A stretch of 64,000 bases of DNA from Pseudomonas sp. CBZ-4 (GCF_000346755.1 NZ_ANNV01000084.1:1-64000), one strand, 5' to 3'; shown: positions 1 through 8,802, numbered from the stretch's first letter. Notes: a model not told the origin generated them from the letters alone. Program-made: numbers and translations.

Positions 1-18
1 AGTTGAACCGAGGTGATG

Positions 19-45
19 CTATCGCAGGCAAGCCAGCTCCCACAC
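19..45. repeat. REP element (single arm)
   Basis: The segment reads as the reverse arm of the Pseudomonas REP core (atcgcaggcaagccagctcc) that recurs at several other intergenic sites in this window. It lies just beyond the stop codon of the OsmC-YcaO gene. Its partner arm would be off the window edge, if there is one. Confidence 0.75.
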
Positions 46-71
46 AAATCCGCGTTCACAGGAGAATGGCG

Positions 72-2270
72 TCAAGCTGAGGTAATGCTGGCCCGCGCCG
101 CGTGCAGTTTCTTGTAGCTCTCAATCAAGCGCTGATGCCGATCCAACCCTTCCAGCTTCATGCTGGTCGGCGTCAGGCCATAAAACCGCACGCTGCCATT
201 GACCGAGCCAATCACCGCGTCCATCCGCTCATTGCCAAACATGCGGCGGAAGTTGGCTTCGTAGTCCGCCAGTTCCAGGTCGTCGTCCAGTTCCATCTCC
301 AGCACCGCATTCATCGCCTGGTAGAACAGGCCACGGTCGGCGGTGTTGTCGTTGTATTGCAGGAACATCTCCACGCATTCCTTGGCTTCTTCATGTTGCT
401 GCAAGGCGAGGAAGATCAGCAGTTTCAATTCGAGGATGGTCAACTGGCCCCAGGCCGTGTTGTCGTCGAACTCGATGCCGATCAAGGTGGTGATGTCGGT
501 ATAATCGTCCAGTTCGCTTTCGATCAGGCGCTCGGCCAAGGCGTTGAGTTCGGCGTCGTCGAGGCTGTGCAGGTTGAGGATGTCGGCACGGAAGAACAGC
601 GCCTTGTTGGTGTTGTCCCAGATCAGGTCGTCCACCGGGTAGATTTCCGAGTAGTCCGGCACCAGGATGCGGCAGGCGGTGGCGCCGAGGTGTTCGTACA
701 CCGCCATATAGGATTCTTTACCCATGCTTTCGAGGATGCCAAACAGGGTCGCGGCTTCCTGCGCGTTGGAGTCGGCGCCTTCGCCGGAGAAGTCCCATTC
801 GACAAACTCGTAATCCGACTGCGCGCTGAAGAAGCGCCACGACACCACACCGCTGGAGTCGATGAAGTGCTCGACGAAGTTGTTCGGCTCGGTCACCGCC
901 TGGCCTTCAAAGGTCGGCGCTGGCAGGTCGTTCAAGCCTTCGAAGCTGCGACCTTGGAGCAGCTCGGTAAGGCTGCGCTCCAGCGCCACTTCCAGGCTTG
1001 GGTGCGCGCCGAACGAGGCAAACACGCCACCGGTGCGCGGGTTCATCAGGGTCACGCACATCACAGGGAACTCACCGCCCAGGGACGCATCCTTGACCAG
1101 CACCGGGAAACCCTGGGCTTCCAGGCCCTGGATACCGGCAAGAATCCCCGGGTACTTGGCCAGCACCTCGGCAGGTACGTCCGGCAAGGCAAATTCGCCT
1201 TCGATGATTTCGCGCTTCACCGCCCGCTCGAAGATCTCCGACAGACATTGCACCTGGGCTTCGGCCAGGGTGTTGCCCGCGCTCATGCCGTTGCTGAGGT
1301 AGAGGTTTTCAATCAGGTTGGACGGGAAGTACACCACCTCACCATCGGACTGGCGCACAAACGGCAGCGACACGATACCGCGCGCTTCGTTGCCCGAGTT
1401 GGTGTCGTACAGGTGCGAACCGCGCAACTCGCCGTCGCGGTTGTAAACCTTGAGGCAGTAGGCATCGAGAATTTCCGTCGGCAGCTCATCCTGCGGGCCG
1501 GGCTGGAACCAGCGCTCGTCCGGGTAATGCACGAACGGCGCGTTGGCCAGTTCTTCACCCCAGAATTGATCGTTATAGAAGAAGTTGCAGTTGAGCCGCT
1601 CGATGAACTCGCCCAGCGCCGACGCCAATGCGCCTTCCTTGGTCGCGCCCTTGCCGTTGGTAAAGCACATCGGCGAATGGGCGTCGCGGATATGCAGCGA
1701 CCACACGTTGGGCACGATATTGCGCCAGGACGCGATCTCAATCTTCATGCCCAGGCCGGCGAGAATCGCCGACATGTTGGCGATGGTCTGCTCCAGCGGC
1801 AGGTCCTTGCCCGCTATATAAGTGCCCGCGTCGGAGGTGCTATTGGGCATCAACAAGGCCTGGGCATCGGCGTCGAGGTTTTCCACTTCTTCGATGATGA
1901 ACTCGGGACCGGCCTGCACTACTTTCTTCACGGTGCAACGATCAATGGAACGCAGGATGCCCTGGCGATCTTTCTCGGAGATATCCGCCGGCAACTCGAC
2001 CTGGATCTTGAAGATCTGGTTATAGCGGTTTTCCGGGTCAACGATATTGTTCTGCGACAGACGAATATTGTCGGTGGGGATATCGCGCGTGGAGCAATAC
2101 AACTTCACGAAGTACGCCGCACACAACGCCGACGAAGCCAGGAAATAATCGAACGGCCCCGGTGCCGAACCATCGCCTTTGTAGCGGATCGGTTGGTCGG
2201 CAATTACGGTGAAGTCGTCGAACTTGGCTTCAAGTCGAAGGTTGTCGAGAAAGTTGACCTTGATTTCCAT
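72..2270 (-). CDS. OsmC domain / YcaO domain fusion protein
   Basis: The protein has 732 residues. Residues 1-130 form an OsmC-like domain with the two spaced cysteines typical of that peroxidase family (Cys50 in SALCAAYF, Cys112 in DRCTVKK). Residues from about 160 to 560 are a YcaO domain with the glutamate-rich ATP-binding helices (SALGEFIERLN and a later SEIFERAVKRE). The last 150 residues are acidic and helical, resembling the TPR-like tail of E. coli YcaO. YcaO enzymes activate backbone amides with ATP; E. coli YcaO is linked to RimO-dependent methylthiolation of ribosomal protein S12, and the role of the Pseudomonas fusion is not established. No azole or thioamide precursor gene or partner cyclodehydratase lies nearby, so a RiPP role is unlikely from context. 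The start at 2270 begins directly with the OsmC fold. Confidence 0.9.
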   Translation of the reverse strand: MEIKVNFLDNLRLEAKFDDFTVIADQPIRYKGDGSAPGPFDYFLASSALCAAYFVKLYCSTRDIPTDNIRLSQNNIVDPENRYNQIFKIQVELPADISEKDRQGILRSIDRCTVKKVVQAGPEFIIEEVENLDADAQALLMPNSTSDAGTYIAGKDLPLEQTIANMSAILAGLGMKIEIASWRNIVPNVWSLHIRDAHSPMCFTNGKGATKEGALASALGEFIERLNCNFFYNDQFWGEELANAPFVHYPDERWFQPGPQDELPTEILDAYCLKVYNRDGELRGSHLYDTNSGNEARGIVSLPFVRQSDGEVVYFPSNLIENLYLSNGMSAGNTLAEAQVQCLSEIFERAVKREIIEGEFALPDVPAEVLAKYPGILAGIQGLEAQGFPVLVKDASLGGEFPVMCVTLMNPRTGGVFASFGAHPSLEVALERSLTELLQGRSFEGLNDLPAPTFEGQAVTEPNNFVEHFIDSSGVVSWRFFSAQSDYEFVEWDFSGEGADSNAQEAATLFGILESMGKESYMAVYEHLGATACRILVPDYSEIYPVDDLIWDNTNKALFFRADILNLHSLDDAELNALAERLIESELDDYTDITTLIGIEFDDNTAWGQLTILELKLLIFLALQQHEEAKECVEMFLQYNDNTADRGLFYQAMNAVLEMELDDDLELADYEANFRRMFGNERMDAVIGSVNGSVRFYGLTPTSMKLEGLDRHQRLIESYKKLHAARASITSA

Positions 2271-2378
2271 GCGGGCACACCAGAATAACGGCTAAACAAA
2301 AATGGCCGCCATTATGAGGTTTTTCATCGGGAAGTTTCAGGCTTTTGACCAATGGCTGGCGAAATAGCCAATGTGGAT

Positions 2379-2405
2379 TAATCTTTTCCCAGCTGAGGCC
2401 GATTG
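2379..2405 (+). promoter_or_regulatory. Candidate sigma-28 (FliA) promoter of the Aer-like chemoreceptor
   Basis: TAATCTTT, 11 bases, then GCCGATTG. The FliA consensus is TAAAGTTT-N11-GCCGATAA, so each half matches at six of eight positions with the exact consensus spacing. It ends 27 bases before the chosen ATG of a chemotaxis gene, the class of gene FliA usually serves. It was found by eye only. Confidence 0.5.
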
Positions 2406-2432
2406 GCTGAGTGCAACCAGGGAGTAGTCGGA

Positions 2433-3998
2433 ATGCGCAACAACCAGCCAGTCACACAGCGCGAGATTTCACTCGCGCCTCAGCAAAAACTTATTTCCGC
2501 CACCGACGTGAGAGGTGTCATCACCTACTGCAACGACGCCTTTGTTGAAATCAGCGGTTTTGACAGGGCCGATCTGATCGGCGCACCGCAAAATATCGTG
2601 CGTCACCCCGATGTACCACCGGCGGTTTTCGCGCACATGTGGAGCGCGCTCAAGCAGGGCCTGCCGTGGATGGGCATCGTCAAGAACCGCTCCAGGACCG
2701 GCGACCACTATTGGGTCAACGCCTACGTCACGCCGATCTTCGACGGCAGCACGGTGGTCGGTTTCGAGTCGGTACGGGTCAAGCCCAGCGCCGATGAGAT
2801 CCGGCGTGCCCAGGCGCTGTACCGCCGCATCAGCGCCGGCAAACCCGGCGTGCCACGCCAGGACGCGTGGCTGCCAGCGGCGCTGAACTGCGTGCCCTAC
2901 ATGGCAACCGGCGTGGCCGGGAGCGTGGCGGGCCTGTTTCTCAGTGCGCCTATCGCCCTGGCCGTGGCCGTTGCTGTGGCGATACCGGTCGGCGTGCTTT
3001 GCGCGCGCATACGTCAGGGCAGCATCTTGCACTTGCTGCGCGGCGTGGAACCTTCAACCTCAGACGCGTTAATCGCGCAGATGTACAGCGACGCCCGTGG
3101 GCCCCAAGGGCGCCTGGAAACCGCGTTCCTCAGCCAGGCCGCCCGCCTGAAAACCTGCCTCACCCGCCTGCAGGACAGCGCCGAACAACTCAGCGCCCTC
3201 GCCGGCCAATCCGACCAGTTGGCCAGCGCCAGCGCCAGAGGCCTGGACCGCCAGCGCGTGGAAACCGAACAAGTCTCGGCCGCCGTCAACCAGATGGCTG
3301 CCACTACCCAGGAAGTCGCCAGCCACGTACAGCGCACCGCCGATGCCACCCAGCAAGCCAACGCCTTGACCGGACGCGGCCGCGAGGTGGCACGCGATAC
3401 CCGCGAAGCCATCGAGCGCCTCTCCGCCGTGGTCGGCGAAACCGGGGTGACCGTCGCCCAACTGGCCCGCGACAGCGACGAAATCGGCAGCGTGGTGGAC
3501 GTGATCAAAGGCATTGCCGATCAAACCAACTTGCTGGCCCTCAACGCCGCTATCGAAGCAGCCCGCGCCGGCGACATGGGCCGCGGGTTTGCGGTGGTGG
3601 CCGACGAAGTGCGCCAACTGGCGCAACGCACCTCCCAATCCACCACGCAGATCCATGCGTTGATCACGCAATTGCAGGCGTCCTCCAACAACGCCGTGCA
3701 CAGCATGGAAAACGGCCAGCGCCAAGCTCAGGAAGGCGTGGCGTGGGTGCTGGAGGCGGACCAGGCACTCGTCGGCATCAGCGAGGCCGTGTCGCACATC
3801 ACTGACATGACTACGCAAATTGCCGCTGCCACTGAGGAACAGAGCGCGGTGGCCGAGGAAATCAGCCGCAATATCACCACCATTGCCGGGCTGGCCGACC
3901 AGACCTCGATCCAGGCTCATCAATCCACCGACTTGAGCAAAGAACTGACCAATACAGCAGCCACCCAATACGCGCTGGTCGCCCGCTTCAATCGCTGA
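2433..3998 (+). CDS. Aer-like PAS methyl-accepting chemotaxis protein
   Basis: The protein has 521 residues. The N-terminus (about 10-115) is a PAS domain with the Aer-type sequence [20 protein letters not shown], and the following [14 protein letters not shown] is characteristic of FAD-binding Aer PAS domains. One hydrophobic membrane segment (about 155-190) anchors it, with no periplasmic domain. The C-terminal half is an MCP signalling domain with the conserved hairpin tip around [16 protein letters not shown]. The inferred role is aerotaxis or energy taxis through CheA/CheW. The ATG at 2433 is chosen because it follows a GGAG sequence and starts MRNNQPVTQ, as in known Pseudomonas Aer proteins; an upstream TTG at 2403 would lie inside the candidate FliA promoter. 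Confidence 0.92.
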   Translation: MRNNQPVTQREISLAPQQKLISATDVRGVITYCNDAFVEISGFDRADLIGAPQNIVRHPDVPPAVFAHMWSALKQGLPWMGIVKNRSRTGDHYWVNAYVTPIFDGSTVVGFESVRVKPSADEIRRAQALYRRISAGKPGVPRQDAWLPAALNCVPYMATGVAGSVAGLFLSAPIALAVAVAVAIPVGVLCARIRQGSILHLLRGVEPSTSDALIAQMYSDARGPQGRLETAFLSQAARLKTCLTRLQDSAEQLSALAGQSDQLASASARGLDRQRVETEQVSAAVNQMAATTQEVASHVQRTADATQQANALTGRGREVARDTREAIERLSAVVGETGVTVAQLARDSDEIGSVVDVIKGIADQTNLLALNAAIEAARAGDMGRGFAVVADEVRQLAQRTSQSTTQIHALITQLQASSNNAVHSMENGQRQAQEGVAWVLEADQALVGISEAVSHITDMTTQIAAATEEQSAVAEEISRNITTIAGLADQTSIQAHQSTDLSKELTNTAATQYALVARFNR

Positions 3999-4012
3999 TC
4001 CCTTCCCTTCAC

Positions 4013-4038
4013 GCGCCCTTTTACAGGGCGCCTTTGCA
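4013..4038 (+). terminator. Candidate terminator after the Aer-like gene
   Basis: A short GC hairpin (GCGCCC at 4013-4018, GGGCGC at 4028-4033) is followed by cttt. It is short and the T tract is weak, so it is only a candidate. Confidence 0.4.
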
Positions 4039-4079
4039 TGCGCTAACGTCCACCCTCGCCTCTTGTGGATGCCAGTGCC

Positions 4080-4700
4080 ATGTCCATCGCCGATAACCTC
4101 CTCGGCTTTACCTTCGCCGCCACGCTGCTGACGCTCACACCCGGCCTCGACACTGCATTGGTGCTCAGGACCGCCACGGTGGAGGGCAAGCGCCAGGCCT
4201 TGCAGGCCACGCTCGGGATCAATGCGGGCTGCCTGCTGTGGGGCGCGGCTGTTGCGTTCGGGTTGGGCGCGCTGATTGCGGTCTCGGAAGTGGCCTTCAA
4301 CCTGCTCAAATACTGCGGCGCGGCTTACCTGGCCTGGCTGGGTCTGAACATGCTGCTGCGTCCACGGCGCTCGCTGGCGTCAGCCGATGTGGAGGGCAAA
4401 GCCGGCGGCAACTGGTTTGTCAAAGGCATGCTGGGCAATGTGCTGAACCCCAAGGTGGGGATTTTCTACGTGTCGTTCCTGCCGCAGTTCATTCCCCAAG
4501 GGCAATCGCTGATCGCCTGGACCTTTGGCCTGGTGAGCATCCATGTGGTGCTGGGGCTGGCGTGGTCACTGGTGTTGACCGGCGCCACGCAGCCGCTGTC
4601 CGGGTTCTTGCGCCGGGAAAAGGTCATCCAGTGGATGGACCGCACCACCGGGATGATCTTTGTGCTGTTTGCGGTGAAGTTGGCGTTGAGCCGGCGCTAG
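4080..4700 (+). CDS. LysE/RhtB family amino acid exporter
   Basis: The protein has 206 residues and about six hydrophobic segments. The N-terminus has the family signature TLTPGLDTALVLRTATVEGKRQALQ with the GxNPKVG-type motif later (GNVLNPKVGIFYVSFLPQF). Members export amino acids or their derivatives such as homoserine, threonine or lysine; the substrate here cannot be told. The ATG at 4080 is preferred over a GTG at 4065 because family members start only a few residues before the first membrane helix. The gene stands alone and converges on the next, minus-strand gene. Confidence 0.88.
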   Translation: MSIADNLLGFTFAATLLTLTPGLDTALVLRTATVEGKRQALQATLGINAGCLLWGAAVAFGLGALIAVSEVAFNLLKYCGAAYLAWLGLNMLLRPRRSLASADVEGKAGGNWFVKGMLGNVLNPKVGIFYVSFLPQFIPQGQSLIAWTFGLVSIHVVLGLAWSLVLTGATQPLSGFLRREKVIQWMDRTTGMIFVLFAVKLALSRR

Positions 4701-4710
4701 TGCGTTGCGC

Positions 4711-5292
4711 TCAAGAGAACACGCGCACGATCACCAGCAGTAGCACCAGAAAGGCACCACCGCAGACCAGGTTCAGCTTGAGGTTCTGGCGGTCCAGCTT
4801 GCTTTCGATCGATTCAAGCAAGGTTTGAATATCGCCGGGATTTGCTGGTGGCGCACCTTTCGCATCCGTAGCGGTGACATCGCCGTGAGCGGCCAGGATG
4901 CTGCCGCCGACACCACCGCACGCGATGGTTATCAGCAGGATCACGGTATCGATGGTATTGGCGGCGGTAAATACATGGACCGGCACATAGGCCGTGCACG
5001 TACCCGGCGCGTGAGTCAGTTCAAGCGCACACTTCATGTACTCCGCGACGCCAAACTTGTAGACCATCGACGTAATTACACCTAGCCCGATCATCAAGAT
5101 CCCTTTGCGAATGCGCAGGGTCTTCATATTCAAGAGCAGGCCGAACAGCAGGACGGCGACCACACACAGAAAGCCGCCCGTAGCCAGCGGCCACTGGCTG
5201 ATGGACACGTTTTTCGCGTACAAAACAATCGCCACAATCACGCCAAAAAGAACAACCCATTCCCACGATTCGAACCACTGCTTGATCTTCAT
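4711..5292 (-). CDS. Small multi-pass membrane protein, unknown function
   Basis: The protein has 193 residues with hydrophobic stretches at roughly 12-26, 34-54, 62-80, 112-136 and 173-192. A short charged helix (SIESKLDRQNLKLN) precedes the last one. Two cysteines (about 87 and 98) lie in the loop before the fourth segment and may be periplasmic. I do not recognise the family. It ends 10 bases from the convergent LysE gene and reads away from the hypothetical pair that follows. It is supported as coding by its membrane pattern and by the lack of a better reading frame. Confidence 0.7.
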   Translation of the reverse strand: MKIKQWFESWEWVVLFGVIVAIVLYAKNVSISQWPLATGGFLCVVAVLLFGLLLNMKTLRIRKGILMIGLGVITSMVYKFGVAEYMKCALELTHAPGTCTAYVPVHVFTAANTIDTVILLITIACGGVGGSILAAHGDVTATDAKGAPPANPGDIQTLLESIESKLDRQNLKLNLVCGGAFLVLLLVIVRVFS

Positions 5293-5451
5293 GATTGACC
5301 GTCACCGCGTTGAACGCGCAGGCACATCCAACGCTTCCTTGCTGAATTTTGGGCGCGCAGTGTAGCGACAAACGATGGTCCCGGTTGGCCAGCCGGCGAA
5401 AAAAACGCTATGGTCGCGCCTTTCGCAACAGGTCTACAGCGAGGGAATGCG

Positions 5452-6039
5452 ATGGGCTTTTTAGATCGGTTGTTCGGTGGCCGCTTCACTATGCCGCCGC
5501 CCGATGAAACAAACGCCAGCCATGCGGCGATCATGCGCGAGATGCGCTCGCCCGAATCTGTCGCGCAAAAACAGGCACTCAAGGTGTTCACCGAAACCCT
5601 TCTGTCGCGTGTGCCCGAGGCAGAAAGCGCGCGACTCGTGCGCCGCGTCCTGCGTAAATATGCCGTGGACCAAGACCCCGCCAGCGCATTGACCGAAGGT
5701 TTGCTCGACACCTCCAGAGGCCAGAAGCTCGCCGACCTTGCCCTGCTCGGCGTCGACTTTCGTGGCTTCGATGGCTTTGAATACCAGGCGCCCTATCTGG
5801 TGGCCGCCAGCGGCGTGCAAACGCCCTACCACTATGAACACACTGGCACCCGGCCAATGCTGGAAGTGCTGGCGAGCTTCGATCAGTGGCTGACCGCTTT
5901 CGACAAGCGCTACCTGCACCTGGACTCAGGCGATGACGATTACGTCGGGTTTATCGTCGATGCCGACCGCGTTGAGCACACCCTCGAATTGGCCCGGCAG
6001 GCGGGCCTGACCGTGACACTCGGTACCGGTCATGAGTGA
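5452..6039 (+). CDS. Hypothetical protein (possibly DUF6630 family)
   Basis: The protein has 195 residues, is soluble and has no signal peptide. The C-terminal half carries LASFDQWLTAFDKRYLHLDSG followed by DDDYVGFIVD, a pattern I associate with the uncharacterised DUF6630 family, though not with certainty. The ATG at 5452 is chosen over one at 5410 because GAGGGA lies at good spacing before it. The last 8 bases overlap the start of the next gene, so the two are probably translated together. Confidence 0.75.
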   Translation: MGFLDRLFGGRFTMPPPDETNASHAAIMREMRSPESVAQKQALKVFTETLLSRVPEAESARLVRRVLRKYAVDQDPASALTEGLLDTSRGQKLADLALLGVDFRGFDGFEYQAPYLVAASGVQTPYHYEHTGTRPMLEVLASFDQWLTAFDKRYLHLDSGDDDYVGFIVDADRVEHTLELARQAGLTVTLGTGHE

Positions 6040-7240
6040 AGCCGTCGCCCCATCACCGCGCAACTACTTGGTCCGCCACTGGCGCGGCGAATTCTCGCTG
6101 GCCCACTCATTCTGGATCAACGAAGTGCTGCTCAGCCTGGTGTGCCTGCTGGCGACATCGCCGCTGTACTTCATGCTGGTGCGCAACCCGCCAAGCCCCA
6201 CCGGCTTGCTGATGATGGGCGTGCCGTTCATGGCCGGCGCGCTGGCCGTCACGCTCTGGCAAGGGGTGGGCGTGTGGCGTTCGGCGCGGCACCACCGCCA
6301 GCGGGGCGGCAAGTCCCGCTGGGTCACCGTGGTGCGCATCCTGGTGATCGTCGGCGCGGTGCAGACGGCTTATTCGTTGTTCGATGTGGTGCCCGCGTTC
6401 AAGGCGGCGTTGCGCCTGGCGATGGACCCCAATGCGCTGCCCGCCTACCGCATCACTGCGCTCGGCGATAGCGAGCTGGAATTCAGCGGCGGCATCGCGC
6501 CCGGCAGCTTTTCAGCCTTCGAGCAGGCAGTGGCGGATCACCCCGACGTCACCACGGTGCAACTGGACAGCGTGGGCGGCCTGTTTGGCGAAGCCCGGGC
6601 CATTGCGCGGCTCATCGAAGACAAGGGCCTGAGCACCTATACCAACCGTGAGTGCGTGAGTGCCTGCGCGTTGGTGTTCATGTCCGGCAAGCAGCGTTTG
6701 CTCGGCGCTGAAGGCAAGCTGGGCTTTCACGCCGCGACGCTGTTCGAATCGGGCGAGGCATCGGCGGCCGTCGTCGAGCAGTATCGTGACGCGCTACTCA
6801 AACACGGTGCGTCCCGGCAGTTCGTCGACAAAGTGCTGGCGACCGGCCGTGAAGACATGTGGTTCCCCGACATCACTGAACTCAAGCGCGAACACATCAT
6901 TACCGCCACCGCAGATGCCCGTGACTTCACCGATGCGCGCCTGGCAAAGCTGCGGGAACCGGGGCAACTGGACGCCCACCTGCGCAAATATTTCCAGCTC
7001 AAGACCCTGGCCGAAGACGCGCCTGCGCAGTACGAGGTGGAAAAGGCCAAGGCACAAAACGCCCTGGACAAGGCCTCAACCTTTACCGCATTCGATAAGC
7101 TCACGCGGGATCACGACACCTGGCTGATCCAGGACGCACTGCGCAAGGCTCCTGCCCCACAACTGTTGCGGTTCTGGCAAGCCCAGGCGGCGTTCGTGAA
7201 CGCGGTGGGGCAAGGCGACGAGAAGATCTGCGCGTTCTAG
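6032..7240 (+). CDS. Membrane protein with periplasmic ClpP/crotonase-like domain
   Basis: The protein has 402 residues. Three hydrophobic segments near the N-terminus (about 27-47, 57-76 and 99-115) are followed by a domain that resembles the Clp-protease/crotonase fold (COG3904-type periplasmic proteins). Visible elements are the strand TVQLDSVGGLFGEARAIARL, the segment NRECVSACALVFMSG with a possible nucleophile serine, and GKLGFHAA with a histidine. These match the order Gly-Gly, Ser, His seen in ClpP-like enzymes, so a membrane-tethered peptidase is possible but unproven. The stop at 7238-7240 may be premature: the next frame continues with matching character (see the fragment that follows). 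Confidence 0.75.
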   Translation: MSEAVAPSPRNYLVRHWRGEFSLAHSFWINEVLLSLVCLLATSPLYFMLVRNPPSPTGLLMMGVPFMAGALAVTLWQGVGVWRSARHHRQRGGKSRWVTVVRILVIVGAVQTAYSLFDVVPAFKAALRLAMDPNALPAYRITALGDSELEFSGGIAPGSFSAFEQAVADHPDVTTVQLDSVGGLFGEARAIARLIEDKGLSTYTNRECVSACALVFMSGKQRLLGAEGKLGFHAATLFESGEASAAVVEQYRDALLKHGASRQFVDKVLATGREDMWFPDITELKREHIITATADARDFTDARLAKLREPGQLDAHLRKYFQLKTLAEDAPAQYEVEKAKAQNALDKASTFTAFDKLTRDHDTWLIQDALRKAPAPQLLRFWQAQAAFVNAVGQGDEKICAF

Positions 7241-7565
7241 TGGCGTTTACCCTGGGGGCTACAGCGCGCTGCCAGCAACCTTGCTGGCGCTGTTCACGGA
7301 CAGGCGGAACAGCCAACGTGAACTGGTCAAGGCGGCCGCCGAGGTCACGGGTGAGGTTACCCCAACCGCCCAGGCCCGGGCCGATCTGAGCCGTGTGTTC
7401 ACCCACGCCGCGCCCGGCACCTACGACGCCTATCGAAACCCGACCCAACACGCCCCCGCTGAGGTGTGCAAAGCCCATCAAGAGCTGTACCGCCGAGTGC
7501 TCGCGTTGCCGAATCCAACGCGTGTCGCCGAAGCGTTTCGACTAGTGCCGGGCTACACGCGCTGA
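7239..7565 (+). pseudogene. Probable frameshifted C-terminus of the preceding membrane protein
   Basis: Directly at the stop of the upstream gene, the +1 frame is open for about 108 codons. It reads SGVYPGGYSALPATLLALF and continues to VPGYTR with normal Pseudomonas codon use. No start codon with a ribosome site precedes it (the first candidate is a TTG at 7281). Reading TTC, skipping one T, then AGT joins ...GDEKICAF to SGVYPGGYSALP without a gap. The simplest reading is a one-base indel in the genome or the assembly. An independent small gene from 7281 is the alternative. Confidence 0.5.
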
Positions 7566-7571
7566 GTGGGG

Positions 7572-8018
7572 TCAGATGCCTGCGTCTTGCAGCATCTGGA
7601 GCAGCGCTTCAGGCCAGACCGTGTCGCGAGTGGTTCTGAGCTCGCTGACGGACCACCAATGGTGATCGGCCATGACCTGGGTTTCTGACAGCGTCCACTC
7701 GGCTTTTGACAGCGCCGTGCTGGGCGCATGCACGACAAAATAGTGCTCGATGGCCAGCACCGTTTCGCCACTGGGCAGCATCAAGGCAACGCGCCGGTCG
7801 GCCACGCAGGCGCCAACGCTGTCGCATATAAGGCCCGTCTCTTCGCGCAATTCGCGTATTGCGGCGGCTTCGAAGGTCTCGCCCTCTTCAACACCGCCAC
7901 CGGGTGTGGCCCAGTAGTTTTGCCCGGCCAATGCGCCGTCCTTGTGCACAAAGCGAAACAGCAGCACCTCGTGGGCGGGGCTGATCACCAGCAGGCGCGA
8001 GGCTTTGCGTTCACGCAT
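7572..8018 (-). CDS. NUDIX hydrolase
   Basis: The protein has 148 residues. The Nudix box is complete: GGGVEEGETFEAAAIRELRE continuing ETGL, matching Gx5Ex7REUxEExGU. Family members hydrolyse nucleoside diphosphates linked to another moiety; the substrate here is unknown. The ATG at 8018 is chosen because it starts MRERKASRLLVIS directly before the first strand, and it overlaps the stop of the upstream HIT gene by 8 bases, so the two are likely translated together. Longer readings upstream would run through the HIT gene. Confidence 0.88.
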   Translation of the reverse strand: MRERKASRLLVISPAHEVLLFRFVHKDGALAGQNYWATPGGGVEEGETFEAAAIRELREETGLICDSVGACVADRRVALMLPSGETVLAIEHYFVVHAPSTALSKAEWTLSETQVMADHHWWSVSELRTTRDTVWPEALLQMLQDAGI

Positions 8019-8454
8019 TCGTCGGTGCCTCCAACAACTGCGCCAGCGCCTTGCGCAACGGGCCGTGTACTGCTTCGGCGTACGGCGGCGCATTTTTCCA
8101 GTCGTAGAACCAGGCTGGCATCCGCCGTTTGTCATCCGGCTCCACGACATAGCGCGGGAAGATATGGCAATGCAACTCCGGCTCGGAGTTGCCGAGGATC
8201 TCGTAGTTCATGCGCAAGGCATCGGTGGCTTGCAACACGGCGTCGCCGATGCGGGCCATGTCCAGCAGGTAAGTGGCACGGGCTTCAGCATCCAGGTCAT
8301 TGAGGCTGGCAACCACCGGGTCGGGCAACAACAGGCAGTATCCCGGCAGAAACTGCACATCGCCCATCACCGCCCAGCCGGAAGCCATCCGGCAGATAAC
8401 CTTGTCATTGACCCCCTTGCGGGCCAGTTCTACACGTTCGGTGATAAGCGCCAT
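8011..8454 (-). CDS. HIT family nucleotide-binding protein
   Basis: The protein has 147 residues from the ATG at 8454 (MALITERVELARKG). The C-terminal part has the HIT signature in the form ELHCHIFPRY, where the first histidine of H-x-H-x-H-x-x is replaced by glutamate while the middle and last are kept. HIT proteins hydrolyse or transfer nucleotidyl groups through the middle histidine. It is coupled to the NUDIX gene by an 8-base overlap, and both families act on nucleotide derivatives, so a shared role in clearing modified nucleotides is plausible. A longer start at 8490 is possible but adds a proline-rich stretch without a ribosome site. Confidence 0.85.
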   Translation of the reverse strand: MALITERVELARKGVNDKVICRMASGWAVMGDVQFLPGYCLLLPDPVVASLNDLDAEARATYLLDMARIGDAVLQATDALRMNYEILGNSEPELHCHIFPRYVVEPDDKRRMPAWFYDWKNAPPYAEAVHGPLRKALAQLLEAPTNA

Positions 8455-8481
8455 GGGATCTCCTTGAGCGGGGGGAAGAGC

Positions 8482-8509
8482 AGGCGGCATATTAACCGAG
8501 ATGCCGCCT
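8482..8509. other. Hairpin in the leader of the HIT-NUDIX operon
   Basis: A 9-base inverted repeat (aggcggcat / atgccgcct) with a 10-base loop lies 28 bases upstream of the HIT start. There is no T tract on either strand, so it is not an obvious terminator. It could affect the 5' leader, or it may belong to the repeat-rich intergenic region. Confidence 0.35.
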
Positions 8510-8516
8510 TGATCAA

Positions 8517-8700
8517 TGTGGGGCTCGGCTTGCCTGCGATAGCGGCGGCACAGGCGACATCTCTACCAGCAGTGCCGCCGCCTTCGTAGCCTCGCTAAAG
8601 CTCGACAACTCCCACATTTTTGATTTGTGAACCCGGTCAAAGGTGGGAGCTGGCTTGCCTGCGAAGGCGGCGGCACAGGCAACACCTCTATCAGCTCAAC
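8517..8700. repeat. REP cluster (three arms)
   Basis: The 422-base gap between the HIT start and the chemoreceptor holds two inverted REP arms (about 8517-8545 and 8585-8616), then a third arm at 8642-8665. The same arrangement, including the linker tttgtgaacccg, recurs at 34604-34734. The rest of the gap (8701-8876) holds a candidate FliA promoter and no gene I can support. Confidence 0.8.
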
Positions 8701-8774
8701 CCCCCCACGCTCACATCGAGGACAAACAACGCATACCAGACAATCCAGCTTTTCTGTTGTACACAAAAAAACCC

Positions 8775-8802
8775 TAAAGATTCTCGACACCCGCGCCGAC
8801 AT
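8775..8802 (+). promoter_or_regulatory. Candidate sigma-28 (FliA) promoter of the second chemoreceptor
   Basis: TAAAGATT, 12 bases, then GCCGACAT. It matches the FliA consensus at seven and six of eight positions, with a spacer one base longer than usual. It lies about 75 bases before the chemoreceptor start, in an otherwise gene-free region. Confidence 0.45.

Noticed and set aside
72..2270. RiPP biosynthetic cluster around the YcaO protein
   Set aside because: No precursor peptide, partner E1-like protein, dehydrogenase or exporter lies next to it.
102..2288. 728-codon open frame on the plus strand opposite the OsmC-YcaO gene
   Set aside because: It is an antisense shadow: low-complexity His/Gln/Arg-rich translation, no domain, and the opposite strand has a clear two-domain protein.
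4065..4080. GTG start for the LysE exporter
   Set aside because: The ATG at 4080 begins just before the first membrane helix, as in the family, and the extra five residues are not expected.
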